A DNA stretch of 64,000 bases from contig NC_086378.1 in NCBI RefSeq assembly GCF_036588685.1, positions 77,207,127-77,271,126 of the forward strand. Reading direction: 5' to 3'. Made by a program: the position numbers and the translations under genes. Origin of the DNA: Mytilus trossulus (Eukaryota > Mollusca > Bivalvia > Mytilida > Mytilidae). The notes below the pieces were generated by a model. The model saw only the letters and a list, made by a program, of their open reading frames with translations. It had not been told where the DNA came from and did not search any database. Below are positions 11,572 to 23,795 of this stretch, in pieces. Position 1 is the first letter of the stretch. Every line of letters starts with the position of its first letter.

Positions 11572-14264
11572 CTAATAATAGTAGCAGTAATGAAGTTGTG
11601 TGTTTCTTGTCCCAGATTTCAAAGGATGGCTTCCACTGACGCTGTTTGCATTGTTGTTGTCTTCGTCATCAGTCTTCACGTACTCCTCGCTTACGTTCAT
11701 CCCAATCACCCTTTGACAGTTTGACGTAAATCTCAACAGGTAAAAAGCTTGACTAGTTGGAAGCCTAATAGCGGTACTGTAGGACCCATCAGACCTGTTT
11801 AAATAGAGTACACGGATGACATTGTCATTTTCCTTAACAATATGTTTTCTATTCAATATAATTAAAAGCGGATCATAAGCATACAATATGTGTCATTCAT
11901 TCGTTTTAAATTATATTAAAAAGTGTACATTTTGTATTTTGATAAATTTTTTATATCTTTTTTTAAACATTAAAAATAATGAACATTTTCCAACTTGTTT
12001 AAGAAAGCAAATTCGGTAAATAAATATAATGCATATTGTCATAAAGAAATTGCCTTGTGTCAACAAAATCATTAAAAACTAAATAAATATACATTCTGTC
12101 GTTGGTTAATGTATGCCATATTTGTATTTCGTAAATTATTTTGTTCTGAGTTAGGCCGCATCTCTTATAGACGGTTTTACGGCATGTTTTGTTTTATCTA
12201 TTCTACTGTTGAAGGCATTCGATTGTCTATTAAAATTGAAAACATCAACTTCATTTGACCTTAAATGGATAGTTATCTCATTGGTTATCGGCCTATCATT
12301 TGATACACCAGACGCGCGTTTCGTCTATATAAGACACATACGTCAAAATAGTTAGAAAGCTAAACAAATACAAAGTTGAAGACCGTAGATGATCCAAAAT
12401 TCCCAAATGTTGTTCCAAATACGGCTAAGATAAGATATGCCTGTCATAAGAAAATCTTTAGTTATATTCTTAGAAATAGATAGATAGATACCTGCAACAG
12501 TAATTTATCCTGGTATTTCTGTCGTATGTTCCACTGGGTAGTACTCCACTTTTGTCGTTAGCATTATTAGAGTCCTCATCATCCCAAAAAATACTTCCGG
12601 TACTAAATCCTACAATACACTATAAATTTACTTCTTTGTATATGTTACATAGAATAAAGGAGACTGTATACGAAACCATGAAGTTCATCTTCGATCAAAG
12701 AAGTTTTCAGATGATTAATAAACTTACGGTAGATACCAGTATCATATGCGAGTTTCGTCAACAAAAAACTCTCGGTAAGCACTGAAAATGGCAAACATAA
12801 ACATAAATGCCTATTTAGGTTTTCTGCCTTTGTTAAAATATTGTGTTTTGTTAAATAAATTCATGTGAACATTAACTGCTGAAGGTTATATAATAATCAC
12901 ATGATGGTCATATTGGTCATGTTTGTCCGACTGAGATTCATGTACTGTAAATAACTGAAGAAATATCCAATTGGAAAAATTCAGAGATGGTCACACTATT
13001 GTAGAGTTGAATGCCCAGTGAATTTATTAATGATAATTTTTTAAATTAATATATTGATGAACCATGAATGAATAGTTTTCTGAAATAATATTTATATGAA
13101 TGGACAAAAAGAAAAATCAATCAATAAATCAATCAATCAACAAATAATTGATTTAACGAATGAACAAGCGAATAATGGCATTACACAATAATTATCAATC
13201 ATATATTTTAAATTTTAAATCACTCATCTCTTCAAAGATAAATCGTACAGAGCTGGCATAACATATACAATAAAAATATATCATTTTCATGTGCGATGAC
13301 ATGCGTAAACAAATATCTGATACGTACCAGAGGGACAATATGAGCCATATTTGAGGATACAGTAATTTCCTTTCGGCCATGATACTGACCCACTGTATGT
13401 GTTTTTAGTACAGTAATACATCTTTGTGTTCCTACCAAAGGATCCTAAAAATAACAACAGATGCAAAATAACCAATGACTGGTACACAGATGTATTGTCT
13501 GATGTTTTAATTGTTATCTTACAAATTAAATGGATATACAAACTATGTTCCGAACATAAAAGGAAGATAAAAACTGAAAGGAAAACAAATTAACAAAAAA
13601 ATGTGGTGTTGATAAATTATTTCAAATGTTTTTTGTTTACTAATACATAAATTATTTCTTTTGCTTGATTATAAAAAGTAAAATGACAAGACTAGTTACT
13701 GACATAATATGTAAGAGTACTCGGTCTGAATAAATACATATAAAAGTTTTGACTGCTTACCTTCAAAGTGATGAGGACTGCTCACAGAATTTTGATTATT
13801 TTTATCTTCGTTGTCTTGGTGTCGCCATCCTATTTGCCAGTTAGACGGACATCCAGATTGTGGCTTTATTAAGGTATATGTACCAGAAGGCCAACTTACT
13901 GCAAAAATAGAATTATAAAAAGAAACTAATACAATGTATAATTCAAATGACCGACATACTTGCACGTATATTTGTTTACATTATCCGGGGAAATTACTAA
14001 ACACGCTCTATAACAATTCATTTTATAAAATAAAAAAACAAGAAAAATAAATATTTTGTCATACCTTTACTTATTTGATGCATATATAAAATGAACTTTA
14101 ATAGTTATTTGAAGTAGGGTGGTAATTCGTCTCATTTTCGATCATTCCATATCCATATCGTTATATTTAATATTTATAAATATTTTCTGAATTCAAACAT
14201 GCAAAATGTAATTACCTGCCATAACTGTTGGAAGAAGGAAAATCAACGTCCATGTAGACATCAT
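11572..14264 (-). CDS. Apextrin-like secreted protein (ApeC domain), 5 exons, 214 aa
   Basis: Exons in transcript order: 14264-14216, 13898-13761, 13444-13328, 12609-12492 and 11794-11572. Introns are phase 1, 1, 1 and 2, and all four are GT-AG. The protein has a signal peptide (MMSTWTLIFLLPTVMA) and then a complete ApeC (apextrin C-terminal) domain. It contains WPSGTY and WPKGNY motifs, three acidic stretches (DNEDKNNQN at 45-53, DDEDSNNAN at 111-119, DDEDNNNAN at 183-191), eight cysteines (33, 74, 91, 99, 139, 140, 167, 211) and a C-terminal LHYCYYY. There is no MACPF domain. ApeC proteins in amphioxus have been described as binding bacterial cell-wall material; a recognition role here is inference. 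No frame breaks were seen. An upstream neighbour duplication carries a dead exon 1 of the same gene. Confidence 0.9.
12290..12440 (+). repeat. Dispersed repeat ('acgcgcgtttcgtct' family) in apextrin intron 4
   Basis: Contains 'ccagacgcgcgtttcgtcta' and then 'caaagttgaaga' and 'ccaaatacggctaag', an order repeated in the copy at 60910-61035. It lies between exons 4 and 5 and leaves the splice sites untouched. Confidence 0.65.
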
Positions 14265-15181
14265 CTTTTTAAATAATCTGGGGTCTTGTGGGCTATACAA
14301 TATGAAAAACAGTATTAAATATATCACTCAAAACACAATGGGTGTAAGCTATATGGACGTTTCTTTAGTGGTTATAACTCTTCAAATTTTCCATGAAACA
14401 TATATGTTCATTATGAAGAGAGTAATTACATCGATGTTTGTTACAATTAAATGAATGTTTATCTATGGAAAAATGTATATCTATGGAAAAATACGAGTTA
14501 GAAATAAATTTTTAACCACCCAGCTTAAATTTAAACAGTTTCCGCACACATGTTACATAAAAGAGATAACAGCAATTACCAAAAGTATTAAAAAGTACAA
14601 CCGACCTCACCAACCACCGACCTTTTCTATAAGACAGACGATGAACAAGAACAAAACACAGTCCATATATCATAAATACTTGTAACAGTGATAAACCGAA
14701 AATACGATATGACTTTTCTCATTGTCGAAGGCCGTACGGTAACAAATACTTGCTCAAATTCTATTCATCATAACTCTAGCAGCAACTGTTCAGTTGCCTC
14801 ATTTTAAATTATACCACATCTGCTTATTTCTATATATAAACGTGCAAAATGGGATAAGGTTAAAAAAAACTTCATATAAAAGAAACTGAATTATAAAGAA
14901 CAAATATCGCTTTAATTTCAAATGAGTAAAATAAAAATTCAATACTTACAAGCCTTCCAGACAGTAAATAGTTTTGAATTTGGATTTTCTTATTTTATAC
15001 TATCATTAGGGGGAAAATTGACCAATGAAACTACAGATAAAAACCTATGTCTGTTTCTTAACCTATGTCGTCAATTTGTTTGGCCCTGTATCAAAGAAAC
15101 TATAATATTTGTACACTGAGGTGACTTTAACTGAGTGAAGGTCAATACAAATTACGAAAAGAGATAATAATAATAATAATT

Positions 15182-16625
15182 AAAACAAGAGGCTCTAAAG
15201 AGCCTGTGTCGTTAATCTTGGTCTATGTGCATATCTGTCACAGATAGATTCATGACCCAAATAAAATATGTTTTGGTGATGGTGATGTGTTTGTAGATCT
15301 TATTTTACTGAACATTCTTGCTGTTTACAATTATCTCTATCTATAATGAACTGGGCCCAGTTGTTACAGTGGAAATTATTTTGTAAAAACTTACAAAAAT
15401 GTACAAAAGTGTTGAAAATTGTTGAAAATTTACTATAAAAGGCATTATATAATGACTATATAAGTACCTATAACGGTTTACTTTTATAAATTGTTATTTA
15501 GACGAAGAGTTGTCTTATTGGAACTCATACCACATCTTTCTATATATATCTAATGACTCCTTAAAGGGTCAATTGACCATTTTGATCAAGCTGACTGATT
15601 TGTGCATTGTAGGTCTTACATTATTGCTGTTTACAAATTATATCTACCTATAATAATATTCAAGATAACAACTAAAGGCTTCAAAATGTTCCTTTAAATT
15701 ACCAATTCAGGGACCGCAACCCAACAAAAAGATGCGGGATTGGTCTGAAAATTTAAGGGCATATACATCTCGATCTAATAAACAATTTAATTTCATCAGA
15801 TTTGCTCTAAATGCTGCGATTTGATATAAGGGAAAAACTGCATTCTACCCTTTTTGTACTATTTTTAGCCATGTCAGCAAATCTGGTTTTTGGGCGTGGT
15901 CATCTGAACATTCATTTTTTTTAAACTAGATACCCTACTGATGATTGTGGACAATATTTGTTACATTTGTCTTAGTTTTGGTCATGTTGACTTATTTGTA
16001 GATTCTACTTTGCTGAGCATTATTGCTGTTTACAGTTTATTTCATCTATAATAATATTCAAGATAATAACCAATAAAGGCAAAATTTCCTAAACATTACC
16101 AATAATGGGGCAGCAATCAAACAACGGGTAGTTCGATTCATCTAAAAATTTCAGGGTAGAAAGATCTTGACCTGATAAATAATTTTACCCCATGTCAGAT
16201 TTGCTCTAAATGCTTTGGTTTCTGAGATATTAGCCAAAATCTACATTTTACCCCTATGTTCTATTTTTGGCCTTGGCGGCCGTCTTGGTTGTTTGGCCAG
16301 GTAGTCGGCAATTATTTTTTTTAAACTAGATACTCCAATGATGATTGTGGCCAAGTTTGATTAAATTTCGACCAATAGTTTCAGAGAAGAGGATTTTTGT
16401 AAAAGTTAACGACAATCTTATCAAAATAAGTTCTCATCACTTGCTCCTCGATTTTTTATATGTCGCCGTGTGCACGCGACATATAAAAAATATAGGAGCA
16501 AGTGATGAGAACTTATTTTAATAAGATTGAGTAATAGACGACAGACGGCGGACGATGGACGACAGACGGCGACGACGGACTCCAAGTGATGAGTAAAAAC
16601 TCAATTGGCCCTTTGGGTCTGGTTA
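15182..16625 (+). mobile_element. Non-autonomous element with hairpin ends ('aagaggctct' family)
   Basis: Starts with AGGCTCTAAAGAGCCT and ends in a decayed hairpin (TTGGCCCTTTGGGTCTGG). Inside are repeated blocks such as 'tttgctctaaatgctt' and a purine/GACG-rich stretch near 16540-16585. It is closely related to 55478-56892. The element contains a 117-bp near-perfect inverted repeat at 16413-16529 that the other copy lacks. Confidence 0.65.
16413..16529. repeat. Large hairpin: 54-bp arms, 9-base loop
   Basis: Arms 16413-16466 and 16476-16529 pair at 51 of 54 positions, around the loop CGTGTGCAC. It is inserted within the element at 15182-16625. Confidence 0.9.
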
Positions 16626-18024
16626 GTCAAAAATGATACTTTGAAAGTAGGCTGAAATGACGGTAAACGAGTGTTTCGATGGAGTTTACAGAATAGTGAT
16701 TAATAGGCGAAAATAAACAGAAAAAAATCTAAAGAATACTGAAATCGTGAAAAAAAAGAATACAGACAAGTTTTCTGCTAGATTAAAAAAAAAGTCAAAT
16801 AACTGAAACACCGTACTCCAAGGGAAATTCAAACGGAAAGTCCTTAATGAAATTGCAAAATCAAAAACATAACAATCGAACGAACGAACGGAAAACAACT
16901 GATGGTACAGACATAATAAGTACAAAAAGTGAATTAAACCTGGTTTTATAGCTATCTAGAACTCACACTTGCATGACAGTCGCATGGAATACATACCATT
17001 ATATTGACAACAATGTATGGGCAAAACAAAAAGACAGAGAAACAATAGGTAAACAAATCAATTTGATACAGCAGAGAACATTATGTCATAATCTTAATCA
17101 CGATGAAACAGAAGACTAGACTGAGTTAAACAAAAAAAAATGGCATTTACATTTGTATATACTATCTAGACAAAGTATATGAACAAAACATATCACAATA
17201 ACGCATTGGCTGTAAATGTAAATACTCCACCATTGTGTTATTATGCTATTGTAGAATAATATTAACAAAAATTATAGTTTAAAATGGACTCCCTTTAAAC
17301 TGTATACCTTACAACAAAATTATTTTCTTTTACATGTGTACATTATTCTATTTAGCTGCTTTTGTTCAGTTAATTTTTTTTTTATTTTTTTTTTTTTTGA
17401 CATCTCACAACAGTATACTACTACTAGTATTGCCTTTATTTATAATATTTATTTTGTATTTATTCGTTCCTTATATGTTATATGTGTTCATATGTCTTTT
17501 GATGAGTTATACCATTTTAAATGATATTTTATAGAGTGTCGTTCTATACTGTGAAGTTTCGCTATTGTTTCAGATTAGGGTGAAGGTTGGTAGCTATTAA
17601 AACGTTTATTATGTACCTGTCCTAAGTCAGGAATATGAAGTTCAGTAGTTATCGTTTGTTGAAGGGGTTCATATGTGTTTCTCGTTTCTCGTTTTTTTAA
17701 TAGATTATATCGTTTATTTCACCGCTTGAATGGTTTTTCACTGGTCAAATTTGGGGCTCTCTGTCCCGTGTTAAAGACCGTACTTTGACTAATAATAATG
17801 ATTTACTTTTACAAATTGCGATTTGGACAAAGTGTTGTCTCATTGGCACACATACCATATCTTCATATATCTATATCTATAGACAGTGAAGGTTAAAAAT
17901 ATACAAAGACACATACAAAAAGTCGGGAAATGTATATGCGTGTGCTATGTTGTGGGGATTTATAATTCAAAAATTAAAATGGTCTTGTTTGTCATCGATT
18001 CAGGTTCTGAGATGACCGCTTATG

Positions 18025-18243
18025 TTAAATTCTATGTATAAGTCTAAAACTGAGGCGATGAAAACCGTTTCTGCTGTTTTCTTGAATTTCTAGTTCTGAA
18101 GGATATGTAAATGAATCCAAATCTGAAAAAAATGGATTTTTAATGGAAAGAATACTTATCAACATTTCTAAACATGACATTAAATGATCTGGCTTATTTG
18201 ATCTCCTCGTGCGTGATAAGTGTCTAAAGGAACACCGATTCAT
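18025..18243 (-). pseudogene. Retroelement protein fragment (possibly Penelope-like reverse transcriptase)
   Basis: A 72-codon open stretch contains 'FSDLDSFTYPSELEIQE'. This resembles a 'YPxELEIKDT' block I recall from reverse transcriptases common in mollusc and cnidarian genomes. The expected continuation is absent or shifted after about 20 residues, so it is a broken fragment. Family placement is from memory and tentative. Confidence 0.35.
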
Positions 18244-19164
18244 ATGAAAAAAAGGAAGAGGTTGAAAGGGAAAGGTACACGGTTCGTTTCTATATGAATG
18301 GTTCTAGAAATTTAAGGAACAAAGAAATGAAGACAATCCATCTAGATATACAATAGTCGCCAAGTGAATAATTAGGTACAAGTTAGATACTTCGTTACAA
18401 AACACATCTTGCGGATTATCTCAATAAAAATGCACAGAAAAACTCAAATGAAAGGAAGTCCGAGTTCTTTATTTTAACTTTAGAAACCTTTAAGCGTTTC
18501 TACTTTAACATTTCAGCTCAATACCTTATTTTCTTCTTGTGTATATGAACATATTTTCCTTATTTCAATTTTATCACAGTTTCGATTCTCAAGACTCACC
18601 AATGGCCCTAGAAAAGTTGGAAATCAAATCATTTACAGATTAAAAGCGTCGAAAAAAATCAGAAAGTTGTGACAAACCTATCTTATGCCTTCCATGCCTA
18701 AATAAAGACGGGAAAAACATCAGTGTTTCGAATGCTATGAATGTTTTATGAACAGTATACTAGTATTAAAAGAAAAAGATCCCGTAAAAGACATCATGTT
18801 ATTAACATTGCAAAAAAAATGTTTATTCATGGTTTATGTGACGTATTAAAAATTTCTGACGTCAAACACTCTATTTTATTGTTTACTTAACGCATCAATG
18901 TAAATATAACGTAATTTGATAAGACTATCAATAAAGTGAGAGGGTTAGCGCTATAGAACAAGGTTTAATCCACCATTTTCTACATTTGAAAATGCCTGTA
19001 CCAAGTCAGGAATATGACAGTTCTTGTCCATTCGTTTTTGATACGTTTTGTTATTTGATCTTGCCATGTGATTATGGACTTTCCGAATTGATTTTCCTCT
19101 AAGTTCAGCATTTTGTGAAATTACTTTTTACATGAAAATATTGTATAGGTAAAAAAATAAAGAA

Positions 19165-19773
19165 GATCAGTGACGGGATGAGGGTTGACAATTTAAATAT
19201 ATAACTAGCCATCGTGTCAAAAAGAGGATCAGTGACGGGATGAGGGCTGACAATTTAAATATATAACTAGCCATCTTGTCAAAAAGAGGACCAGTGACGA
19301 GATGAGGGCTGACAATTTAAATATATAACTTGCCATCATTTCAAAAAGAGGATCAGTGACGAGATGAGGGCTGACAATTTAAATATATAACTTGCCATCA
19401 GGTCAAAAAGAGGACCAGTGACGAGATGAGGGCTGACAATTTAAATATATAACTAGCCATCATGTCAAAAAGAGGATCAGTGACGAGATGAGGGCTGACA
19501 ATTTAAATATATAACTTGCCATCAGGTCAAAAAGAGGACCAGTGACGAGATGAGGGCTGAAAATTTAAATATATAACTTGCCATCATGTCAGAAAGAGGA
19601 TCAATCAGTGAAGGGATGAGAGCTGACAATTTAAATATATAACTTGCCATCATGTCAAAAAGAGGATCAGTGACGAGATGACGGCTGACAAATATAACTT
19701 GCCATCATGTCAAAAAGAGGATCAGTGACGGGATGAGGGCTGACAATTTAAATATATAACTTGCCATCATGTC
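19165..19773 (+). repeat. Tandem array, 62-bp unit x about 10
   Basis: The unit runs 'gatcagtgacgagatgaggg', then 'ctgacaatttaaatatataa', then 'cttgccatcatgtcaaaaagag'. Starts fall near 19165, 19227, 19289, 19351, 19413, 19475, 19537, 19599, 19665 and 19720. Most units are exactly 62 bp; one has a 4-bp gain and one a 7-bp loss. Variants alternate (gatcag/gaccag, atcatg/atcagg), which suggests growth by blocks of two units. Confidence 0.95.
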
Positions 19774-20750
19774 ACTTCGCAGCAAACAATTAACTTATCC
19801 GTGAAATTGATTCAAAGATTAATGATTAAAACAAAATCTAAAAAAAAAATATTGTAATGTAAAAAGACATTGAGAGCAACCTTCACAAAGATGGCCTATA
19901 TTAAATGGTGTCTGGAAAACCGGGATTACATGTGGTTTGTAAAGATACAAACAATGACAAATATATGTTATTCCATCATCCGCATCTAATACTTGGTACA
20001 ACAAAATACTTTCCGCTTTATCTAAAACTGTAAATTAATATATGTCAAGAACATTTCAATTTTTTGCGTAAACAAAGAGTGAAATATATAAGGCCTTAGT
20101 AGGAAAGGAAATATAAAACAAACTATATATGATAATGCTATGCGATGTCCGAAACGTTCAGCAAAGACTTAACAATACTATTAACGATGCTAAAAAATAA
20201 ATCATACACAAGAATATTATCAAAGAGACTCAAATGAATAACAATGTCATAAAAAAAACTGATATAGAGTAAAATTGAATTATAAATACCGAACTTCTAC
20301 TTAAATTCTTATGTTGAATGGCAAAAATCAAAAGTTAAAACACTTCAGATGATTGGGAACAAACGGTCATATTCCTGATGGGGCAGACAGTATCTTATGT
20401 AGAAAATGATGGATTAAACTTTGGTTTATATCTATATATAAACCTCTCACTTGTATTACAGTCGCAAGGAATATAAACATGTACCAAATAAATTGACAAC
20501 AATACGTGAGGAATACACATACAATAGCTAAAAATGTCAAATATTTGGACACAGCAGTCAACATGGTGTTATAACTTTATCAGTATAAAACAAATAACAA
20601 GTTCAAAAGAGAAAATCCTAATTGGCATATAGACACTTTTAAGACAAAGTGCATAAGCAAAATTATAGACAAGAATAGAAAAAAGGCAATAACACAATGG
20701 CGGCACTTTTTAATACCGAGCCACGCTCAACTCATATTATCAAAAATTAA

Positions 20751-22110
20751 AGGTTGAAAAAATAGAAAGACAAATAAAATTATTATCTAACAATAATGTT
20801 CTTTCATAAACACAAACTAATACAAGGTTAGAGTATTACAGAGTTTATTAAGTGTTCATTTTCTTTTTAATTCAACCAATGTTTTGTTAGTTGAGACTGT
20901 TACCATCGACTTCGACGTAAAAAGTAAAATCACAAAAATACTGAGTCCGAGTAAAATTCAGAAAGGAAAGTCCCTAGTCAAATGACAAAATCAACTGATA
21001 AAACACACCAAACGAATGGACAACAACTGTCATATTCCAGAACAAACCATATAATATTCTTCAATAGATTCATAGAATCAAAGATTACGACCGATGCCAA
21101 TTCGCCTTTACAACAGGTTTGAAGATTTTAAAAGGCTGTACTAATGAAATGTTTATTGTAGAAGATCGGTATTATGCTCACTCTTCCGTCATTTCAATAC
21201 TTACTCTACAGGTATATCTGTTTTTAGAATATTAACTTCTAAAACAAAAATTAATCTAATTTTTTTTTCTGTACCAAGCTACATTTTGTATTTTGATCAT
21301 GTGATATTCTTTGTTGGCTCCCTTTTTTGTACGTCATATTCGAATAGCGCATTCTGTTGATCTACCAAAAATGTTTGATGCAACCTGTTTACTTTTATTT
21401 GTTGTTTTTTAATCATATATTTTTCTTAATTTTTAAAAACAAAAGCATTGGTTTACGTGTATTTCTAAATATATTCCATCGTTATGCTTGTGTTCGACGT
21501 AAATCACTTCCAAACTTGCACTTTTTACTGGCGAAACTTCGTTAACGAACAAACATTGTGACAAAGGTATCCCTTTGCAATATCTTGTATATATATCTGA
21601 CTATGGAGCCTTATTTTCAATATACTAAGTATTCTGTCTGGGTATTTAAGTCTATAATTTTCATTGATTCTTCTTTTCAATGATCGAATGATTCCTCTTC
21701 TTGATATTAAACTTCATTCCATTGAAAAAAAGAAACAATCGACTTATCAATTAAAATAAATTTGAACTACTACAATTATCATAGGGATAATACAAGTGGA
21801 CACAGTTTGACAAATAAGCTCATACAAATCAAACAAATGAAAACCAACTTTCAATTTTCTAACTTCGAACAGACATTTTCTTTTGAAGAAAATGGTGGAT
21901 TAAACCTGATTTTATAGCTAGCTAAACATCTCAGCAAAACTAACAGACGTACCGGTAAAAGGTAAACATGCAAAAAATATTGGTGCAGCAGTTAATATTG
22001 TATAATAATCTTAAGCATTAAAAAATCTGTCAACAGCTCAAACTAAATGGCACATATAAACTCTTTACCAGTAAATGTATAACATTTAACGACATACCAG
22101 ATTACACTGT
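20751..22110. other. Intergenic, no gene seen
   Basis: AT-rich DNA with two inverted copies of the 'tcaggaatatgac' family (about 20930-21055 and 21860-22030). Short open frames here have no recognisable motifs or paired splice sites. Confidence 0.4.
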
Positions 22111-22114
22111 CAAC

Positions 22115-22640
22115 AAATCTATGTTTGCCTATTTGCCGATGATTGCGTTCGGTATATGCCCAAAAAAAACATAACAGAGATGCAGACATACTTCACGACG
22201 ATCTGGAGTCACTACAAACATATGAGAATTGCATCCCAACAAATACTAAGACACACATCACCAACTAGAAAAAAACCTATAAGACAACCATATACATTCC
22301 ATGTCCATTTGTTTGAGGAAGTTGAATCCGCAAAATATTTGGGAGAAAACATCCACTACACACTGGACTGGAATACCCACATCGACCTATGTTGTGCGGG
22401 GAGTCATTAACATCAGAATTATTTACAGAGAAAGATATACCAGTACTGCCGCAAATTCAAGATCTCTGCTATAAGAACATTGCAAGACAACAGATGGAGT
22501 ATGTCAGCATCATATGGATACTAACAAGGCCAACAACATGTATTACCTAGAAATGGTTCGACGTTGGGCGTTGAGATTTGTAACTGGTGACTACTTGTAT
22601 CAAACATTTTATAACAACTTCTAATGGTCAACTCTACAAA
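22115..22640 (+). pseudogene. LINE (non-LTR retrotransposon) reverse transcriptase remnant
   Basis: Contains LFADDC, the catalytic (F/Y)ADD box, followed after a frameshift by a DxxDLESLQTYE-like stretch. Next come 'VESAKYLGENIHYTLDWNTH' and, in another frame near 22556-22605, RRWALRFVTGDY. This is the order of motifs found at the C-terminal half of RT and beyond in LINE ORF2 proteins. Several frameshifts and stops separate the pieces, so it is dead. No 5' part (endonuclease) is present. Confidence 0.75.
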
Positions 22641-23119
22641 AGCGCAGAGCTATAAGTAGTTCATAATGATGTATCACATTGTCAACCTGCGGTTTGCAAT
22701 ATCAACATCCGTTAGTACTGAGTGTGAATTTGCATTGTTACATGTATGCGACGTGTCTCAGTATTATGTACATCCAACATTCATGTATTCATTTTTTATG
22801 TTTCAGTTATGATTTCGGTTCCATTATCTGTTCTCATTTACCGTTTGTAGTCCAAAAAATTATAAAATTCCCTTTCCATAATATCATTATCATGAAAATC
22901 CTTTGGAGAAGAATTGTGAAAATTATTAAAAAAAAAATCAATATTGCATGTTAGTTACGTAAGCGAGTCACTGTTTTTTTTATTATATCTTGTGGTGTTT
23001 GTCGTTTATTAAATATGTTCGTTGTTGTTCTGCAGATTGCATATTCTGTCTTCTAATATATTAAATGGTTGAGCGTTTATCTGTGATGAATGTTTTTGTG
23101 TGTTTGTGCTGTATTTCTG

Positions 23120-23370
23120 TCAAGATGGTTCAACCAACCATTTTTTCTTAAAATGTACTGTACCCAAGTCAGGAATATGGCAGTTGTTATCAAATAGCCT
23201 GTTTCTGTGTATATTAGTTTTTTTTGTTCAATTCAGTGTTCCTATTGTTCGTTTATTTTCTTATAGTTGATGTGTTTCCTCGGTTTTAGTCTGAAGCCGT
23301 GTTGTGGTATCGCTCAATTGATGTATGAACTTTGAACACCGGTACACTACTGTTGCCTTTATTGAATCAA
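23120..23370 (+). repeat. Dispersed repeat ('gtcaggaatatggcagtt' family)
   Basis: Partial copy including 'caagtcaggaatatggcagt' and the downstream 'tttcctcggttttagtctg' also seen near 9360. It lies just downstream of the RBIS-like gene. Confidence 0.55.
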
Positions 23371-23795
23371 CCTTAGCAATCTGCAGTGGACATAACCAAA
23401 TTTAAAGGTTGAAGCTAAATTAATCACTCGAAAAGCTTACACAATATATCCACACTTATCATAGATTTTTATCGGGGTTTTTTTCACTGCAAAAATTGCA
23501 TTAGATTAAGATTTTGTAAAATAAAAGATTCATATTTTAAACATTGATACTATCATTCAATACAACTTTTCCTGAAATCATAATACTCTATTGAACAGTT
23601 TTGTTAATTTTCCAAGAATAATAATAGTAAATGTATGAAGAAATTCCAAAATATGTAGTCATTAACAAGCATAACATGTAAGTATCAAAATATTTATTAT
23701 ATATTTCAATTTATGCAAGTTGTTTTTTTTCTATTGTGATATTGGATACATTGTTCACTCCGAAAACAATCCTTTTCACCAATCAAACAGCTTCT

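Larger units (their letters stand above)
14005..20750. repeat. Segmental duplication, copy B (upstream of the intact apextrin gene)
   Basis: Counterpart of copy A, stretched by later insertions: a hairpin-ended element at about 15182-16625, a retroelement fragment at 18025-18243 and a 62-bp tandem array at 19165-19773. Blocks such as 'gaaacatatatgttcattat' (14394 and 8315) are shared word for word. Confidence 0.75.

Noticed and set aside
19165..19773. CRISPR-like array (regular spacing)
   Set aside because: Units are contiguous 62-bp repeats with no unique spacers, in a eukaryotic genome.
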